Of a stretch of 48,530 nt of DNA, positions 15,532 through 24,613 are shown piece by piece. The notes under the pieces are model-generated. The model had not been told where the DNA came from, made no database searches, and was given only the letters and a program-made list of their open reading frames with translations. The first letter of the stretch is position 1, and each line of letters starts with the position of its first letter. The position numbers and the translations under genes were made by a program. Origin of the DNA: an uncultured Lachnospiraceae bacterium (GTDB taxonomy: Bacteria > Bacillota > Clostridia > Lachnospirales > Lachnospiraceae); contig CATLCV010000013.1 in the NCBI GenBank assembly GCA_949893755.1, forward strand, positions 1 through 48,530. Reading direction: 5' to 3'.

Positions 15532-18282
15532 TTAGGACGCATAATCCGTTTTCTTTCCATACGCCTGATTCCCGTATTTCTGCAGCCGCTGCTTTAACTC
15601 CTGCAAGTCCCTCCGGTCGGTCGTGATCAGGTCTTTTTCCAACTGGCTTGCCTTGAAATCCACGATCAGGTTATTGCTGTTGGTTGAGATCAGCCCCGTC
15701 CCCCGTTCAAACCGGGTAATGGACATGGCCTCCGCTTCGGATAAATCCAATTCCTCCCGGATATTCCCGGCTTCACTGGGCTCCATATTCAAAATGATCT
15801 TTGTTTTGGAATTATTCAGGATTCCACGGCCCAGCTTGCCGCCTTTTAGCGCAAAGAAATCCACCAGGTCCTGGGTGGCGCAGACGGCGGAGCCTCCATA
15901 GGCCCGTATGACCTTAAAGATCTCCAGAAGGTACTCCCCCGCCATCTCATTAGAGACTAACAGTTTCCATGCCTCATCGATAAAAATAGCTTTTTCCACG
16001 GTCCTGTCTTCCTTCGCTTTCGCCCAGACAAAATCCAGCGCAACGAACATTCCAAGAAGCAGATCGCCGGATAGTTCCGAGATATCCAATACCACATATT
16101 TATTGGACAGATCCACGTTCGTCTGTTGGTTAAACGTGGACGCGGAACCATGCACCAAACGGTTTAGGATGTTTGCCATCCTCCGGCATTCATTTTTACG
16201 CAGAAGCACCTCATACAGGTCCCCTAAAATGGGCATTTCTTTATATCGCCCCGGATGCGTCTGATCCACAAGGCTCTGGTTATCATGGGTAATGCCTTTC
16301 TCCATATAGGTCAGAACCAATGCCTCATCCAAAAGCTGTTTCTCTTCATGGCTTAAATCCGGGATCAGGAGGCTGAAGAAAATATGCAGGCTCTGGATTT
16401 TTAAAGCCAGTTCCGAGCGTTCCACCGTGTAGCCGTCCAAAAGCTCACTTGCGGAAGTGTCTGCCGGACGGATTTCCATGACATTGATGCAGTTCGGGGA
16501 AGCCGGGGAAATCTGGATAAACGCGCCGCCCGTATTGGTACAAGCCCTGGCAAACTCATGGCCCTTATCCGGGGCAATGATAAATACCTGCACGTTTTTC
16601 CGCCGCAGGCGCAGCGCCATCAGCTGCATGGTAAAGGTCTTCCCCGCTCCGGATGTGCCTAAGATCGCGATATTCGCGTTCTTATAGATCTTAGTATTAA
16701 AGATATCCACGATAACTAAAGAATTATTCGCCTTATTGACTCCCATCAGGATCCCGTCCTTGTCCGACATCTCATAGGAAGTAAAAGGATAACAGCTTGC
16801 CACACCCGAAGTCAGGACATTGCGCTTGGACCGCTCATAGAGCTTCCTGTCCAGATTTAAAATCGGCAGGGACGACAAAAAAGCCTGCTCTTCCCGAAAC
16901 AGGCAGCTCACCGTCCCGATATCCTGCGAATTTAGCAGCTTCGTCATCTCCTTGACCCTCCATTCCACCTCCTTTGCGCTCTGCCCGGTCACCGTGATCA
17001 GCGTACTCATATAATAGAAATCCTCGCTGCCGCTTAGCCCCCGTTTCAGGTAATACCCGGCATGTATGGATTCGCTCAGGTCATCAAAATCCGTGTTGGT
17101 ATCATAGGTTTCTCTAAGCCGGGAGCGGTTGAGCCGGATGCGCCTGCCGATCCGTTCCATAGTCCTGCCCTTATCCTGCCGGAAAAAGAACAGATCCACG
17201 TCAATGCCCTCCCCCGCGTTGATCAGCAGGGAAACCCAGCCTGCCGGAACCTTGGTCCGGTATTTGTGGGACGGGATCATCAGATAGCTGTAATACAGCC
17301 CATCCATGACCACGAAGTTCCGATGCGTAAAATCAATGCTTTCCGGCGCCACCAGCTCTGTCACCGGGATATAGCGGATACTGTCCTCCCCGTTTTCCCG
17401 CCGGTAATGCTCTGCCACTTTCCTGATGCGTTCCTCTAAAGATTCATAGGCGCTGGTCCTCCGGTTTAATGTCTGGTACAATACATCCACCAGGAAGCGG
17501 GTATCATTTTCATGCTCCAACACAACATTTCCGCATTGTGCCAGATATTTTTTCGCGGTCTGCATGACCGACCTCATATAGAGGATCACATCCCTCTCCG
17601 CCGGATTTTTGTTATGATTGTAGGACTGGTACTCGAAGATCAGAAAGAAACGCCGCGTCACCGCTTCTTTTCGTCCAAGCGTCTCGATCAGCCCCGCATA
17701 GTCCTCCTGTAACAGCCGGACACGTTCATCCTGCTCTTTGGCCGCCTCTTCCTTGATCTGCTCAATATACTCGGTAATGTCCGCCTTTTTGGAGATCACC
17801 TTAAACTGCATTTTCACCGGCGCGATCTTCAAGTAGGACATAAATGACATCATGATATTCCTTTGTTCCGATGAAGAGCGCAGTAAAAAATTGATCGGCA
17901 GTATTTCCATCAGCTTGACAAACCTGTGGTCTGATGTAAGGATGATCCCATTCTTGATCTGCCGGATGGGAAGATAGGAGGATGCCCAGGTAACGGGAAG
18001 CAGGTCCGGATCCGGCTCTGTTTCTTTCTTCTTTTTTCCAGGATCCGGCTGTTTTTTCTTCTCTTTTGCGGCTTCCTTTCTCTGTCCGGATTTGGCAAGC
18101 TCCCTTTTCAATTCTTTCTCTTCTCTTATCTGGCGCTTGCGCATCCGCCCCTCTTCCCGGATCTGTTCCTGTTTCAGCCTCTGCTGTTCCTTACGGTGCA
18201 GCTTTTCTTCCCGCCTGCTTTGCTTTTCTGCCGCTTTCGCTTCCCGTAGCTTTTGTTCTAATTCCCTGACTTCGTTTCCCAT
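15532..18282 (-). CDS. VirB4/TraE-type conjugation ATPase
   Basis: The main ATPase of the type IV secretion channel, 916 residues, acting at the inner face of the membrane. The first 95 residues are a Lys/Glu-rich coiled coil. The CagE/TrbE/VirB N-domain follows (about 100-430). The motor domain has Walker A GTSGAGKTFTMQ at about 542, FIIAPDKGHEF just after it, Walker B AIFIDEAWKLL at about 766 and a CATQDLVDFF sensor near 800. The start overlaps the PrgI gene by about 90 bases. AGGAGGCGG lies ahead of the ATG. Length is in the usual range of 750-950. Confidence 0.95.
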   Translation of the reverse strand: MGNEVRELEQKLREAKAAEKQSRREEKLHRKEQQRLKQEQIREEGRMRKRQIREEKELKRELAKSGQRKEAAKEKKKQPDPGKKKKETEPDPDLLPVTWASSYLPIRQIKNGIILTSDHRFVKLMEILPINFLLRSSSEQRNIMMSFMSYLKIAPVKMQFKVISKKADITEYIEQIKEEAAKEQDERVRLLQEDYAGLIETLGRKEAVTRRFFLIFEYQSYNHNKNPAERDVILYMRSVMQTAKKYLAQCGNVVLEHENDTRFLVDVLYQTLNRRTSAYESLEERIRKVAEHYRRENGEDSIRYIPVTELVAPESIDFTHRNFVVMDGLYYSYLMIPSHKYRTKVPAGWVSLLINAGEGIDVDLFFFRQDKGRTMERIGRRIRLNRSRLRETYDTNTDFDDLSESIHAGYYLKRGLSGSEDFYYMSTLITVTGQSAKEVEWRVKEMTKLLNSQDIGTVSCLFREEQAFLSSLPILNLDRKLYERSKRNVLTSGVASCYPFTSYEMSDKDGILMGVNKANNSLVIVDIFNTKIYKNANIAILGTSGAGKTFTMQLMALRLRRKNVQVFIIAPDKGHEFARACTNTGGAFIQISPASPNCINVMEIRPADTSASELLDGYTVERSELALKIQSLHIFFSLLIPDLSHEEKQLLDEALVLTYMEKGITHDNQSLVDQTHPGRYKEMPILGDLYEVLLRKNECRRMANILNRLVHGSASTFNQQTNVDLSNKYVVLDISELSGDLLLGMFVALDFVWAKAKEDRTVEKAIFIDEAWKLLVSNEMAGEYLLEIFKVIRAYGGSAVCATQDLVDFFALKGGKLGRGILNNSKTKIILNMEPSEAGNIREELDLSEAEAMSITRFERGTGLISTNSNNLIVDFKASQLEKDLITTDRRDLQELKQRLQKYGNQAYGKKTDYAS

Positions 18283-18646
18283 GGTTTCCGCCTCCTTTCT
18301 CCCTTGGGCTCTTTCTTTTCTGCTTTTGGAGCCTGCGGTTCCTTTTCAGCCTGTATCTCCCATCCGGAGCTGTCAGGACCCTGCGCCTTTTCAGATATTT
18401 CATAAACTGGAATAAAAAAGATGTCAGGCTCTCCCCCTGTACTCCCAATACGGCGAAGATGACAACCGGAATGACCACGATCACTCCGGCATAAATTTTT
18501 CCCCGTATGCTCCAATCCATAGAAAATAGTATCCGCAATAAGAAAAGCCCTAAAAAGCCGGCTTCAAACGCATTGCGAAACCGAATCCGGCCGGAAAGGA
18601 TGGTCCCCTCCTGCGCGAAATTAGGTGGTATGGTATATACGTCCAT
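18191..18646 (-). CDS. PrgI family (VirB3-like) membrane protein
   Basis: Short inner-membrane protein of the conjugation channel, normally encoded just before VirB4, as here. DVYTIPPNFAQEG at the N-terminus is the PrgI start pattern. Two transmembrane helices follow (FEAGFLGLFLLRILFS and IYAGVIVVIPVVIFAVLG), then a basic C-terminal tail. ATG 18646 fits the family; an upstream GTG at 18673, embedded in GGAGGTG, is the alternative. The last 90 bases overlap the VirB4 gene, so its Lys/Arg-rich end is constrained by two frames. Confidence 0.8.
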   Translation of the reverse strand: MDVYTIPPNFAQEGTILSGRIRFRNAFEAGFLGLFLLRILFSMDWSIRGKIYAGVIVVIPVVIFAVLGVQGESLTSFLFQFMKYLKRRRVLTAPDGRYRLKRNRRLQKQKRKSPREKGGGNHGKRSQGIRTKATGSESGRKAKQAGRKAAP

Positions 18647-18684
18647 CCGTTCTCTCTGTGCGATCTTAAGCACCTCCTGTCAAA

Positions 18685-18738
18685 AACTGCAAAAAAATAC
18701 TTTTACCGATTGCCTTGTCAATGTGGTTTTTTGCAGTT
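18685..18738 (-). promoter_or_regulatory. Long inverted repeat between conjugation genes
   Basis: Perfect 12-base arms AACTGCAAAAAA and TTTTTTGCAGTT are separated by 30 bases, which themselves hold ATTG/CAAT arms. It starts directly after the stop of the 281-residue gene and ends shortly before the PrgI ribosome site. TTTGAC follows, so it may be a partial terminator or a processing site within the operon. Confidence 0.5.
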
Positions 18739-18739
18739 C

Positions 18740-19585
18740 TTATTGATATATTTTCCTGTGATTCCTTATGAGGAATCCCACCGCCAGTATCAGCAGCAGG
18801 ATCACTCCGGTTAACAGGATCTTTGGATTTAGGAACCTGCTTTCTGTGTCCCCCTGCGGTACTGTTTTTTTGCCGATATCTATTTTTTCTGTCACTGGTT
18901 CTTCTTTACCTCCGCTTTCTTTTATGCTTCTGTATTCTATTTGATTGTCCTCAGCCGCCTCCTGAGCTATACCATCCTTCATATTCTCCGGCTTTACTTC
19001 TCCTGTTTTTAGATCAGCTAATTTCATACGTAGAACATGCAGTCCATCCTTCTCCATCTGAAACCATTCCTTTGGATATTCCACGGTATACACATACCGG
19101 GAATCGGCTGCCTCCGTGTTCTGGATACGGTATACGCCGCCAGGCGCCGGAACATTGGTCTCATACAGATTGTCCGCAGACAATACAAATTCCTTGGAAA
19201 CACCGTTTTCTGATTCCATGGTCACCAATATTTCCCCGTCAAAACCTGCAAATACTTCCGATCGCAAAGCGATCGTTCCGGAATCCTGCTCCGTAGGGGT
19301 ATAATACTCCTCCGCCTGGTCGCGGTTTTCCCAGTTGTCCGCCTTTTTTTGCACCATTCCGTTTTCATCAAACAGCACGTACTTCCCGGCCTGCCCTGTC
19401 GTGTCATATGCCCAGACACCCCGGATCCTGTTTCCCCCGCTGTCATAGCCACCGCCGCACTCCCACCGGATAATCTCTGGCAGGTCCTCCGGGGCTTCCT
19501 CACTCGCAAACGCACGGATTCCCCAGAGACAGGTCAAAAAACAACACAAGAGAATCCTGATAACGATCCTTCGCTTTCCACACAT
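18740..19585 (-). CDS. Membrane-anchored extracellular protein, 281 residues
   Basis: Signal peptide at the N-terminus (RIVIRILLCCFLTCLWGIRAFASEE, with cleavage after AFA) and a single C-terminal transmembrane helix (LLTGVILLLILAVGFLI) followed by a basic tail, so most of it lies outside the membrane. The ectodomain is strand-rich with GGYDSGGNRIRGVW near residue 45 and GVYRIQNTE near 150. Not recognised as a named family. It sits between the cell-wall hydrolase and PrgI in the conjugation operon, and probably belongs to the surface part of the channel. Confidence 0.75.
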   Translation of the reverse strand: MCGKRRIVIRILLCCFLTCLWGIRAFASEEAPEDLPEIIRWECGGGYDSGGNRIRGVWAYDTTGQAGKYVLFDENGMVQKKADNWENRDQAEEYYTPTEQDSGTIALRSEVFAGFDGEILVTMESENGVSKEFVLSADNLYETNVPAPGGVYRIQNTEAADSRYVYTVEYPKEWFQMEKDGLHVLRMKLADLKTGEVKPENMKDGIAQEAAEDNQIEYRSIKESGGKEEPVTEKIDIGKKTVPQGDTESRFLNPKILLTGVILLLILAVGFLIRNHRKIYQ

Positions 19586-19599
19586 CTTACCATCCTCCT

Positions 19600-21666
19600 T
19601 TATTTTCCAATGATCCAGAATGCCCCGTCACTTAAATCCCGGCCATAGGATCTGATCGTATCCACGCTGTAGACTTTCGCCGTCCGCTCCCTGCTAGCGC
19701 AGTCCGCGATCGTAAGATAGCCGTCCCTTGTCACGCCGGTTAAAACAATAAAATGGCCGCTGCTGCCTCCGGTGATGGTATACGCTTCGCAGATCTCCAC
19801 CACCATCTTCCCATCCTTTAATGCCTGGACCACATCTTCCATACGGTCTTTCCCCACACGCTCACAGGTCAAGCCCCAATGCGCGGCCGCATTGGGCGGG
19901 AAGGAATGGGCGGTACCGGCTCCTGACACATACTCTCCGTTATTTATGGCAAAAGCGCAGGTCATTTGCGGGTTCACCGTCTCCCCTGTCAACGTCGAGA
20001 TAACGATTGCCAGGGAAGTGGGGCCGCATCCGGCTTCTCCAATGGTACTGTCCCCATAAGGCAGACTTCCCCATGGTTCCTCACCCTGATTGAAGTAAAC
20101 CACCTGTTTGACTCCTTTCTCCACCGTATCGTAGGTGATGATATCCCCACTGGCGTCGATATTCCCAATGTAGGAGTCAGAACCGCCGCCGGTCACAAAA
20201 TCAGACCAGGAGAACAGGGAAAAAAAGGATTCCTTTAAGGCATCCACTCCTTCCTGCATGAGTTTCAGGACTTTCAAAACCAGTTCAAAGGTACTTTGGC
20301 TTGTCACATATTTATATTCATATCCCCGGCCGGTATGCGATGTCTGGCTGAAAAGAAGAGCCAGGGTATATTCTACGGTTTTCACTTTAGCCGGAAACGT
20401 CTCTGCCGTTACCCGCTCCCCGTCTGCCTTTAGCTGTTCATAACGTTCTTTTTCTACCGCTGTCCTCCCTGAATCCGTAAGATGGTAATATACCGTCTTG
20501 ATCTGATCCGCTTCCCGCCCATCAGTGACTGTCCAGGAAAAGAACTGCTCCGCGTTGCCGACAACCGCCTCCTTTAGCTGTTTATAGGAGCTGCTTAAAT
20601 CTTCCTCTTCTTTCCCGGAAACCTGCATATCCGAAGTTTCTTTCCGCTGCTCCTGTATGGTGATGTAGCCCATCACTTTCTTTACATAATCCTGGGTTTC
20701 CTTGAAAGGCGGTACCTGATATCCGTAGTTGATCACATTCCCCGGACCGGCATTATAAGAGGCGATAGCCAGCTCCAGACCGTTGGAATACCCCTGAAAC
20801 TGCGCCAGATTCCCTGCAATATACTTTGCCCCGCCCATAATATTGTCGCGGGCATCATAAGGATTCACCCCTAATGACGCCGCTGTGCCGGGCATCAATT
20901 GCATGATGCCGATTGCTCCCACATAGGAGAGGGCGTTTTGGTTAAACCCCGATTCCGCCATCCCGATTGCTTTTAAAAGCGCGACCGGCACGCCGTAGGT
21001 ATCTGCCGCTTCCTCAAAATAAGCGTCATACTGGCTGGTAAGGTCTGTTGACATCTCCCCCCAGTCGCCGGAATGCCCCAGAAAGGCATTGATGGTGCTT
21101 TTGTCCCAAATCTGGGACAGCAACAGGGATAGGTAATAACTGGGATTGCGCTTAAACTTTGTCTCGTATTCGTCAGCCACGGACAGCTCATGCTCCTGAT
21201 ATTTCGTATCCTTATCCTCCTGGATCTCCTGCTGTTTCCCATCTCTTGCCTGCCGGACCAGTTCCAAAATCTCCCGCTCATATTCCTCCTTTTCCAGAAT
21301 GGACTCTATCCGGGCTTTCAGTTCTGACATCTGTGCGGACTGCGCTTCATTGGCAAAGGCATCCGCGTCCGCAAATCCCAGATAGGTGAGGATGATCCCG
21401 ATCATGTTGACGATCAAAAACATCCACAAAAAAATCGCCGTGAAAATACCGGCGATCACTTTCCAAAAAATCCTGTTTGCCGCAAGCGTTCCAACCACAG
21501 CGCCCAAAGGCCCGCCCATTGCCGTGCCTGCCGCGGCTCCTGCCACTTCCCCTCCGCCTTTTGCCGCGGCTGCCACTGCGTAAGCAGCCTGTGAGGTCTG
21601 TGCCGTCCGAAACGCCGCGTCTGCCGCCTGGTCTAAGGGGGAAGCTTCTATCCGATCCTCCTTCAT
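19600..21666 (-). CDS. Bifunctional cell-wall hydrolase: lytic transglycosylase plus C39-like peptidase (VirB1-like)
   Basis: Opens peptidoglycan for the conjugation channel. A transmembrane segment lies at about residues 70-95 (GIFTAIFLWMFLIVNMIG). The SLT domain (about 225-330) shows the catalytic Glu in GMAESGFNQNALS, then GIMQLMPGTA and IASYNAGPGNV. The C-terminal papain-like C39-type domain (about 530-688) has AGCGPTSLAIV with the likely catalytic Cys near 545 and GHFIVLTG with the His near 638. Between them is a charged linker. Length 688 is larger than a simple VirB1. Ribosome site AAGGAGG overlaps the start region; the gene follows VirB6 by 15 bases. Confidence 0.9.
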   Translation of the reverse strand: MKEDRIEASPLDQAADAAFRTAQTSQAAYAVAAAAKGGGEVAGAAAGTAMGGPLGAVVGTLAANRIFWKVIAGIFTAIFLWMFLIVNMIGIILTYLGFADADAFANEAQSAQMSELKARIESILEKEEYEREILELVRQARDGKQQEIQEDKDTKYQEHELSVADEYETKFKRNPSYYLSLLLSQIWDKSTINAFLGHSGDWGEMSTDLTSQYDAYFEEAADTYGVPVALLKAIGMAESGFNQNALSYVGAIGIMQLMPGTAASLGVNPYDARDNIMGGAKYIAGNLAQFQGYSNGLELAIASYNAGPGNVINYGYQVPPFKETQDYVKKVMGYITIQEQRKETSDMQVSGKEEEDLSSSYKQLKEAVVGNAEQFFSWTVTDGREADQIKTVYYHLTDSGRTAVEKERYEQLKADGERVTAETFPAKVKTVEYTLALLFSQTSHTGRGYEYKYVTSQSTFELVLKVLKLMQEGVDALKESFFSLFSWSDFVTGGGSDSYIGNIDASGDIITYDTVEKGVKQVVYFNQGEEPWGSLPYGDSTIGEAGCGPTSLAIVISTLTGETVNPQMTCAFAINNGEYVSGAGTAHSFPPNAAAHWGLTCERVGKDRMEDVVQALKDGKMVVEICEAYTITGGSSGHFIVLTGVTRDGYLTIADCASRERTAKVYSVDTIRSYGRDLSDGAFWIIGK

Positions 21667-21681
21667 ATGCCCACCCCTCTC

Positions 21682-23841
21682 TTACATCTGGAAATCTCCA
21701 TTCTCCTGTTTCGGCTTTTCTTTTTTCTTCTTTTTCAGTTCTTTCCTTGATTTTGGTACCTCCTGGATTTTTCTCTCTTCCGTTATCTTCCGGTATTCCT
21801 GCTTCTTCACTTCTGAAGAAGTGTTCCGCGGGATTTTCGGATTTCGCTGTACATGTGTCTCTACTGCGCCAGAGTTTTCCGGTGTATGCCGCCGATCCCT
21901 GTCAGAATTTCCTGTTACCTGTTGCTGGCTCACGCCTGCATTTTCCAAAACAGGCGGCTGACCTGTACCGGCATTTTCTGACCTGTACGACCGTCCCGCG
22001 TCAGGCTTTTCCGAAAGATGCTGCTTATGTATACCGGCATTTTCCGAAGGATTCCCCGAACCTGGCAGGTCAAAATCATGGTATCCCAGACCATTGACTT
22101 CTTCCCCGCCTACTCTTGGAAATATCTGTGTATCGCCAATTCCTGTATTGGAAAAATCGTGTTCCTGCAGATTTCCTGTAAAGTCTGCTTGCTCTCCGCT
22201 TGGGATATGGCCACTGCCGGAATCAACCGTTCCGTCTACTCCATAGAATCCGGTTCCGCTCATACCAGGCTCCAATCCCATCTCATCCAGGATTCCCTGT
22301 GTCCTGTCAGAACCCTGTGCGCCGGATACCGGACTGCCTGCCGAAATGCTGCCATCTTTACTAAAGGCATCCATACCGCTTCCAAGGCCAGCGTCTTCCA
22401 TGCTTCCCTCCCCATTCACAGTACCTTCCAGATTCATATCGGCTTCTTTGATATCTCCGGCTGATAACCCATCCGGTTCCACCGGATAATCTCCCATTTC
22501 TCCGACCACACCTCCGTCAGTGCCAAAGGTGTTCTCCATATTTGACTCATCCAGGACAGAATCCGCGTCTTCCCCTTCAAAAGCAGAAAGCCCGCCGGAT
22601 TCCAGATCCATATCCTCCGTATCCGCAAAGCCGCTTTCCAGCGTATCTGCATCCGCCTCCGGCATCATGCCCATTTCTTCTAATACGCTTCCATCCTCCA
22701 CGTCTGACATAGGCTCAAAATCCCCTGCCTGCATTTCAGACTCCGCGTCCGCTTCCTCCATATGGCTTCCAAAATCCGCCCCTTGTTCTGTCTGCGTATT
22801 GTCCATTCCAAAGCCCATAGGGATTGGGCCTGCCGCTCCTGTCATGGCGGAATCCTCCGTAAAAGGATTGTTCCCTATCGAAGCTTCCATTCCGGCGCTC
22901 TCCCCGCTTCCTCCGGAAGAATTCGTTGTCTTACCGCTTCCCTTTCCCGCATGGGAAAAGATACGTCCGGCCATCATGATCAGGCCCATTGCGCCCATTC
23001 CCGTGCTGGTCCGTCCTAAGTTCACCCCTAAAGACGACATATACGAATCCAGCTTAAAGGTGATCTTACAGAAACCAACCAGACACAGGGTCGCGACAAA
23101 AAACTTCGTAAACCCATAACTGCTGGCGTTTAGGTTCCCGTATCCGGACAAAAACATTTTCAGGCACCAGGAATTTAAGAGGATCAGCACGACCTGACCT
23201 CCAAACATCTTCGACCATGACGCAAGGATATGGTTCGTTGCCTTTGAACCTCCTGTCGCGAATGCCAAAGGCGCCGTATAGGAAAACACGCCCAGAAGTA
23301 CATACCTCTCCGCGATCACAAAGAGCATTTTCAGATAATTCCAGGCCACAAAAAACTGCATGATCAGCTTCAGTATTAAAATGTTCAGGCTCCCGATCCC
23401 AAGCACGGAGGTCACTGCCTCCAATGCGGATACATATTCCGAAAAACTGCTCACTTCAATCTCCGTTCCCGCAATCCACTGATAAGGTGTTCCGGCAATG
23501 GCCAGAATGTAATCAATGAATGGCTTTGCCCCTGCGATAAAAAACATACAGATGCCGCTTTTGCATACCAGTTCAACGGGATCTTCGCTTGCAATCCCCG
23601 CTTTTCCAAACATGCTCTTTAACATCTGCCAGACGCAGATCAAGAGAAGGATTGCCATCCCCAGAGGCATGACCGCATTGGAATACAATGCCCCCACTAC
23701 CGAAAACAATTCCTCAAACAGGCTCAGATCGCAGGATAACAGCTCTGTGAACATATCGGTGATCAGCGACATCATGTCTACAATAAACTGCGAGCACTTC
23801 TCCCAGATACTTTCCATCAATAAATCTAATAACCAACCCAT
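21682..23841 (-). CDS. VirB6/TrbL-like membrane protein with long acidic tail
   Basis: Polytopic channel protein of the conjugation system, 719 residues. Residues 1-310 carry about six transmembrane helices (for example SNAVMPLGMAILLLICVWQM, FFVATLCLVGFCKITF), as in VirB6. From about 330 the protein is disordered and acidic, rich in Asp, Glu, Gly, Ser and Met, then turns to short repeats containing ENAG or ENSG every 17-20 residues (about 600-665), and ends with a Lys-rich segment. Such tails occur on Firmicutes VirB6 proteins but this one is long. It follows the pilin-like gene. Confidence 0.85.
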   Translation of the reverse strand: MGWLLDLLMESIWEKCSQFIVDMMSLITDMFTELLSCDLSLFEELFSVVGALYSNAVMPLGMAILLLICVWQMLKSMFGKAGIASEDPVELVCKSGICMFFIAGAKPFIDYILAIAGTPYQWIAGTEIEVSSFSEYVSALEAVTSVLGIGSLNILILKLIMQFFVAWNYLKMLFVIAERYVLLGVFSYTAPLAFATGGSKATNHILASWSKMFGGQVVLILLNSWCLKMFLSGYGNLNASSYGFTKFFVATLCLVGFCKITFKLDSYMSSLGVNLGRTSTGMGAMGLIMMAGRIFSHAGKGSGKTTNSSGGSGESAGMEASIGNNPFTEDSAMTGAAGPIPMGFGMDNTQTEQGADFGSHMEEADAESEMQAGDFEPMSDVEDGSVLEEMGMMPEADADTLESGFADTEDMDLESGGLSAFEGEDADSVLDESNMENTFGTDGGVVGEMGDYPVEPDGLSAGDIKEADMNLEGTVNGEGSMEDAGLGSGMDAFSKDGSISAGSPVSGAQGSDRTQGILDEMGLEPGMSGTGFYGVDGTVDSGSGHIPSGEQADFTGNLQEHDFSNTGIGDTQIFPRVGGEEVNGLGYHDFDLPGSGNPSENAGIHKQHLSEKPDAGRSYRSENAGTGQPPVLENAGVSQQQVTGNSDRDRRHTPENSGAVETHVQRNPKIPRNTSSEVKKQEYRKITEERKIQEVPKSRKELKKKKKEKPKQENGDFQM

Positions 23842-23915
23842 GTGTTACCTGTTAAGGCATCCCCCTTTCTGCTTTCTGCCGGGAGAGCTCCGGCTCGTTT
23901 CTTTTTCCGGCTTAT

Positions 23916-24317
23916 TTAACCGCCGAACATCGTCTGTGGAATAATACTCTCAAAATACGTTACGATCGCTCCAAGCGTCATTAAGGCCGCCCAGCATACC
24001 ACGATCCGTTTCAGCCATGACCGTGACTCGTCCACTGTCCGGCCGGACTTTGAGAAATTCATCAAAAGCAGGCACACTGCCGCGCAGACGACTGCCGCAA
24101 CGGTCGCAATACCGGCTACATCTTTGTAGACCGTCTGCATCGCGTTTTTCGCCACCTCAAAGATGTTGCTGGCAAACACAGGGGTGCCGGATACCGCCAG
24201 TAAGGTGACCGTAAGAAATGCCGTAAACGCAAACCGGGGAATCAGCCCCACACGCTGATCCCCCGGTCCATGCACCCTTGTTTTCTGTTTTCTGATATTT
24301 TTTTCCAATAGGTCCAC
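23916..24317 (-). CDS. Pilin-like small membrane protein (VirB2/TrbC type)
   Basis: A 133-residue protein with a basic N-terminus, a cleavable-looking hydrophobic segment ending VFASN (about residue 50), and two transmembrane helices (GIATVAAVVCAAVCLLLMNF and VVCWAALMTLGAIVTYF) split by a basic loop SRSWLKR. This is the layout of VirB2/TrbC conjugative pilin subunits, and the gene stands first in the operon before VirB6. The GTG at 24317 and the TTG at 24308 are both possible starts; GGGAG is better spaced for TTG. It is expressed from the promoter at 24483 through an attenuator. Confidence 0.75.
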   Translation of the reverse strand: MDLLEKNIRKQKTRVHGPGDQRVGLIPRFAFTAFLTVTLLAVSGTPVFASNIFEVAKNAMQTVYKDVAGIATVAAVVCAAVCLLLMNFSKSGRTVDESRSWLKRIVVCWAALMTLGAIVTYFESIIPQTMFGG

Positions 24318-24337
24318 TCCCTTCTCTGTTTTTCATA

Positions 24338-24378
24338 TGCGTACAGGAAAACGATAACCGGAAGTTTTTCTGTACGCA
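24338..24378 (-). repeat. Inverted repeat before the pilin-like gene
   Basis: Plus-strand arms TGCGTACAGGAAAAC and GTTTTTCTGTACGCA pair at 14 of 15 positions around an 11-base loop. It lies between the leader terminator and the ribosome site of the pilin-like gene, so it could be an operator or an mRNA hairpin. Confidence 0.6.
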
Positions 24379-24383
24379 AAGGC

Positions 24384-24417
24384 ATAAAAATAGACAGCCC
24401 CTTATTTACTGGCTGTC
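24384..24417 (-). terminator. Leader terminator (attenuator) of the conjugation operon
   Basis: GACAGCC and GGCTGTC pair around an 11-base loop, followed on the minus strand by TATTTTTAT. It sits about 60 bases after the predicted transcription start and 70-100 bases before the first gene. Confidence 0.7.
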
Positions 24418-24462
24418 GGTTTCTTTGTACCGTTCTGCGGCTCTCCATGCACGTTCGTCCAT
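24406..24462 (-). CDS. Putative leader peptide of the conjugation operon, 18 codons
   Basis: The reading frame MDERAWRAAERYKETDSQ starts about 15 bases after the predicted transcription start and its TAA stop lies in the loop of the terminator hairpin. A ribosome on this ORF would cover the 5' arm and favour read-through. The ribosome site is weak (GTAAAG). Evidence is positional only. Confidence 0.35.
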   Translation of the reverse strand: MDERAWRAAERYKETDSQ

Positions 24463-24482
24463 GCACAAAACTTTACTTTACC

Positions 24483-24511
24483 ATTGTATACCGGACGAAT
24501 TTGCATGTCAA
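24483..24511 (-). promoter_or_regulatory. Promoter of the conjugation operon
   Basis: TTGACA, 17 bases, TACAAT on the minus strand. A direct repeat GTGCATGGA (24445-24465 region) lies just inside the transcript. This promoter probably drives the genes from the pilin-like protein through VirB4. Confidence 0.8.
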
Positions 24512-24535
24512 TATCGCGGCGGACGCAATGCAGTC

Positions 24536-24605
24536 GCAATATCGTCGCAATTTTATTTTGGCTCCGATTATCATAGGGGATGGTTTCTCCCATCCCCTAT
24601 AAAAT
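24536..24605. repeat. Downstream repeat of the Rpn genes, copy 1
   Basis: About 70 bases that recur near 25822-25893 at roughly 75 percent identity. Each copy follows the stop of an Rpn-type nuclease gene. This copy contains a perfect 11-base palindromic hairpin ATAGGGGATGG/CCATCCCCTAT (24572-24600), with no clear U tract on the gene strand. Confidence 0.6.
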
Positions 24606-24613
24606 AAACGATT

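Noticed and set aside
21477-22097. Plus-strand ORF of 206 codons
   Set aside because: Antisense to the VirB6 tail and transglycosylase start; Pro/Leu/Ser-rich product typical of a shadow frame.
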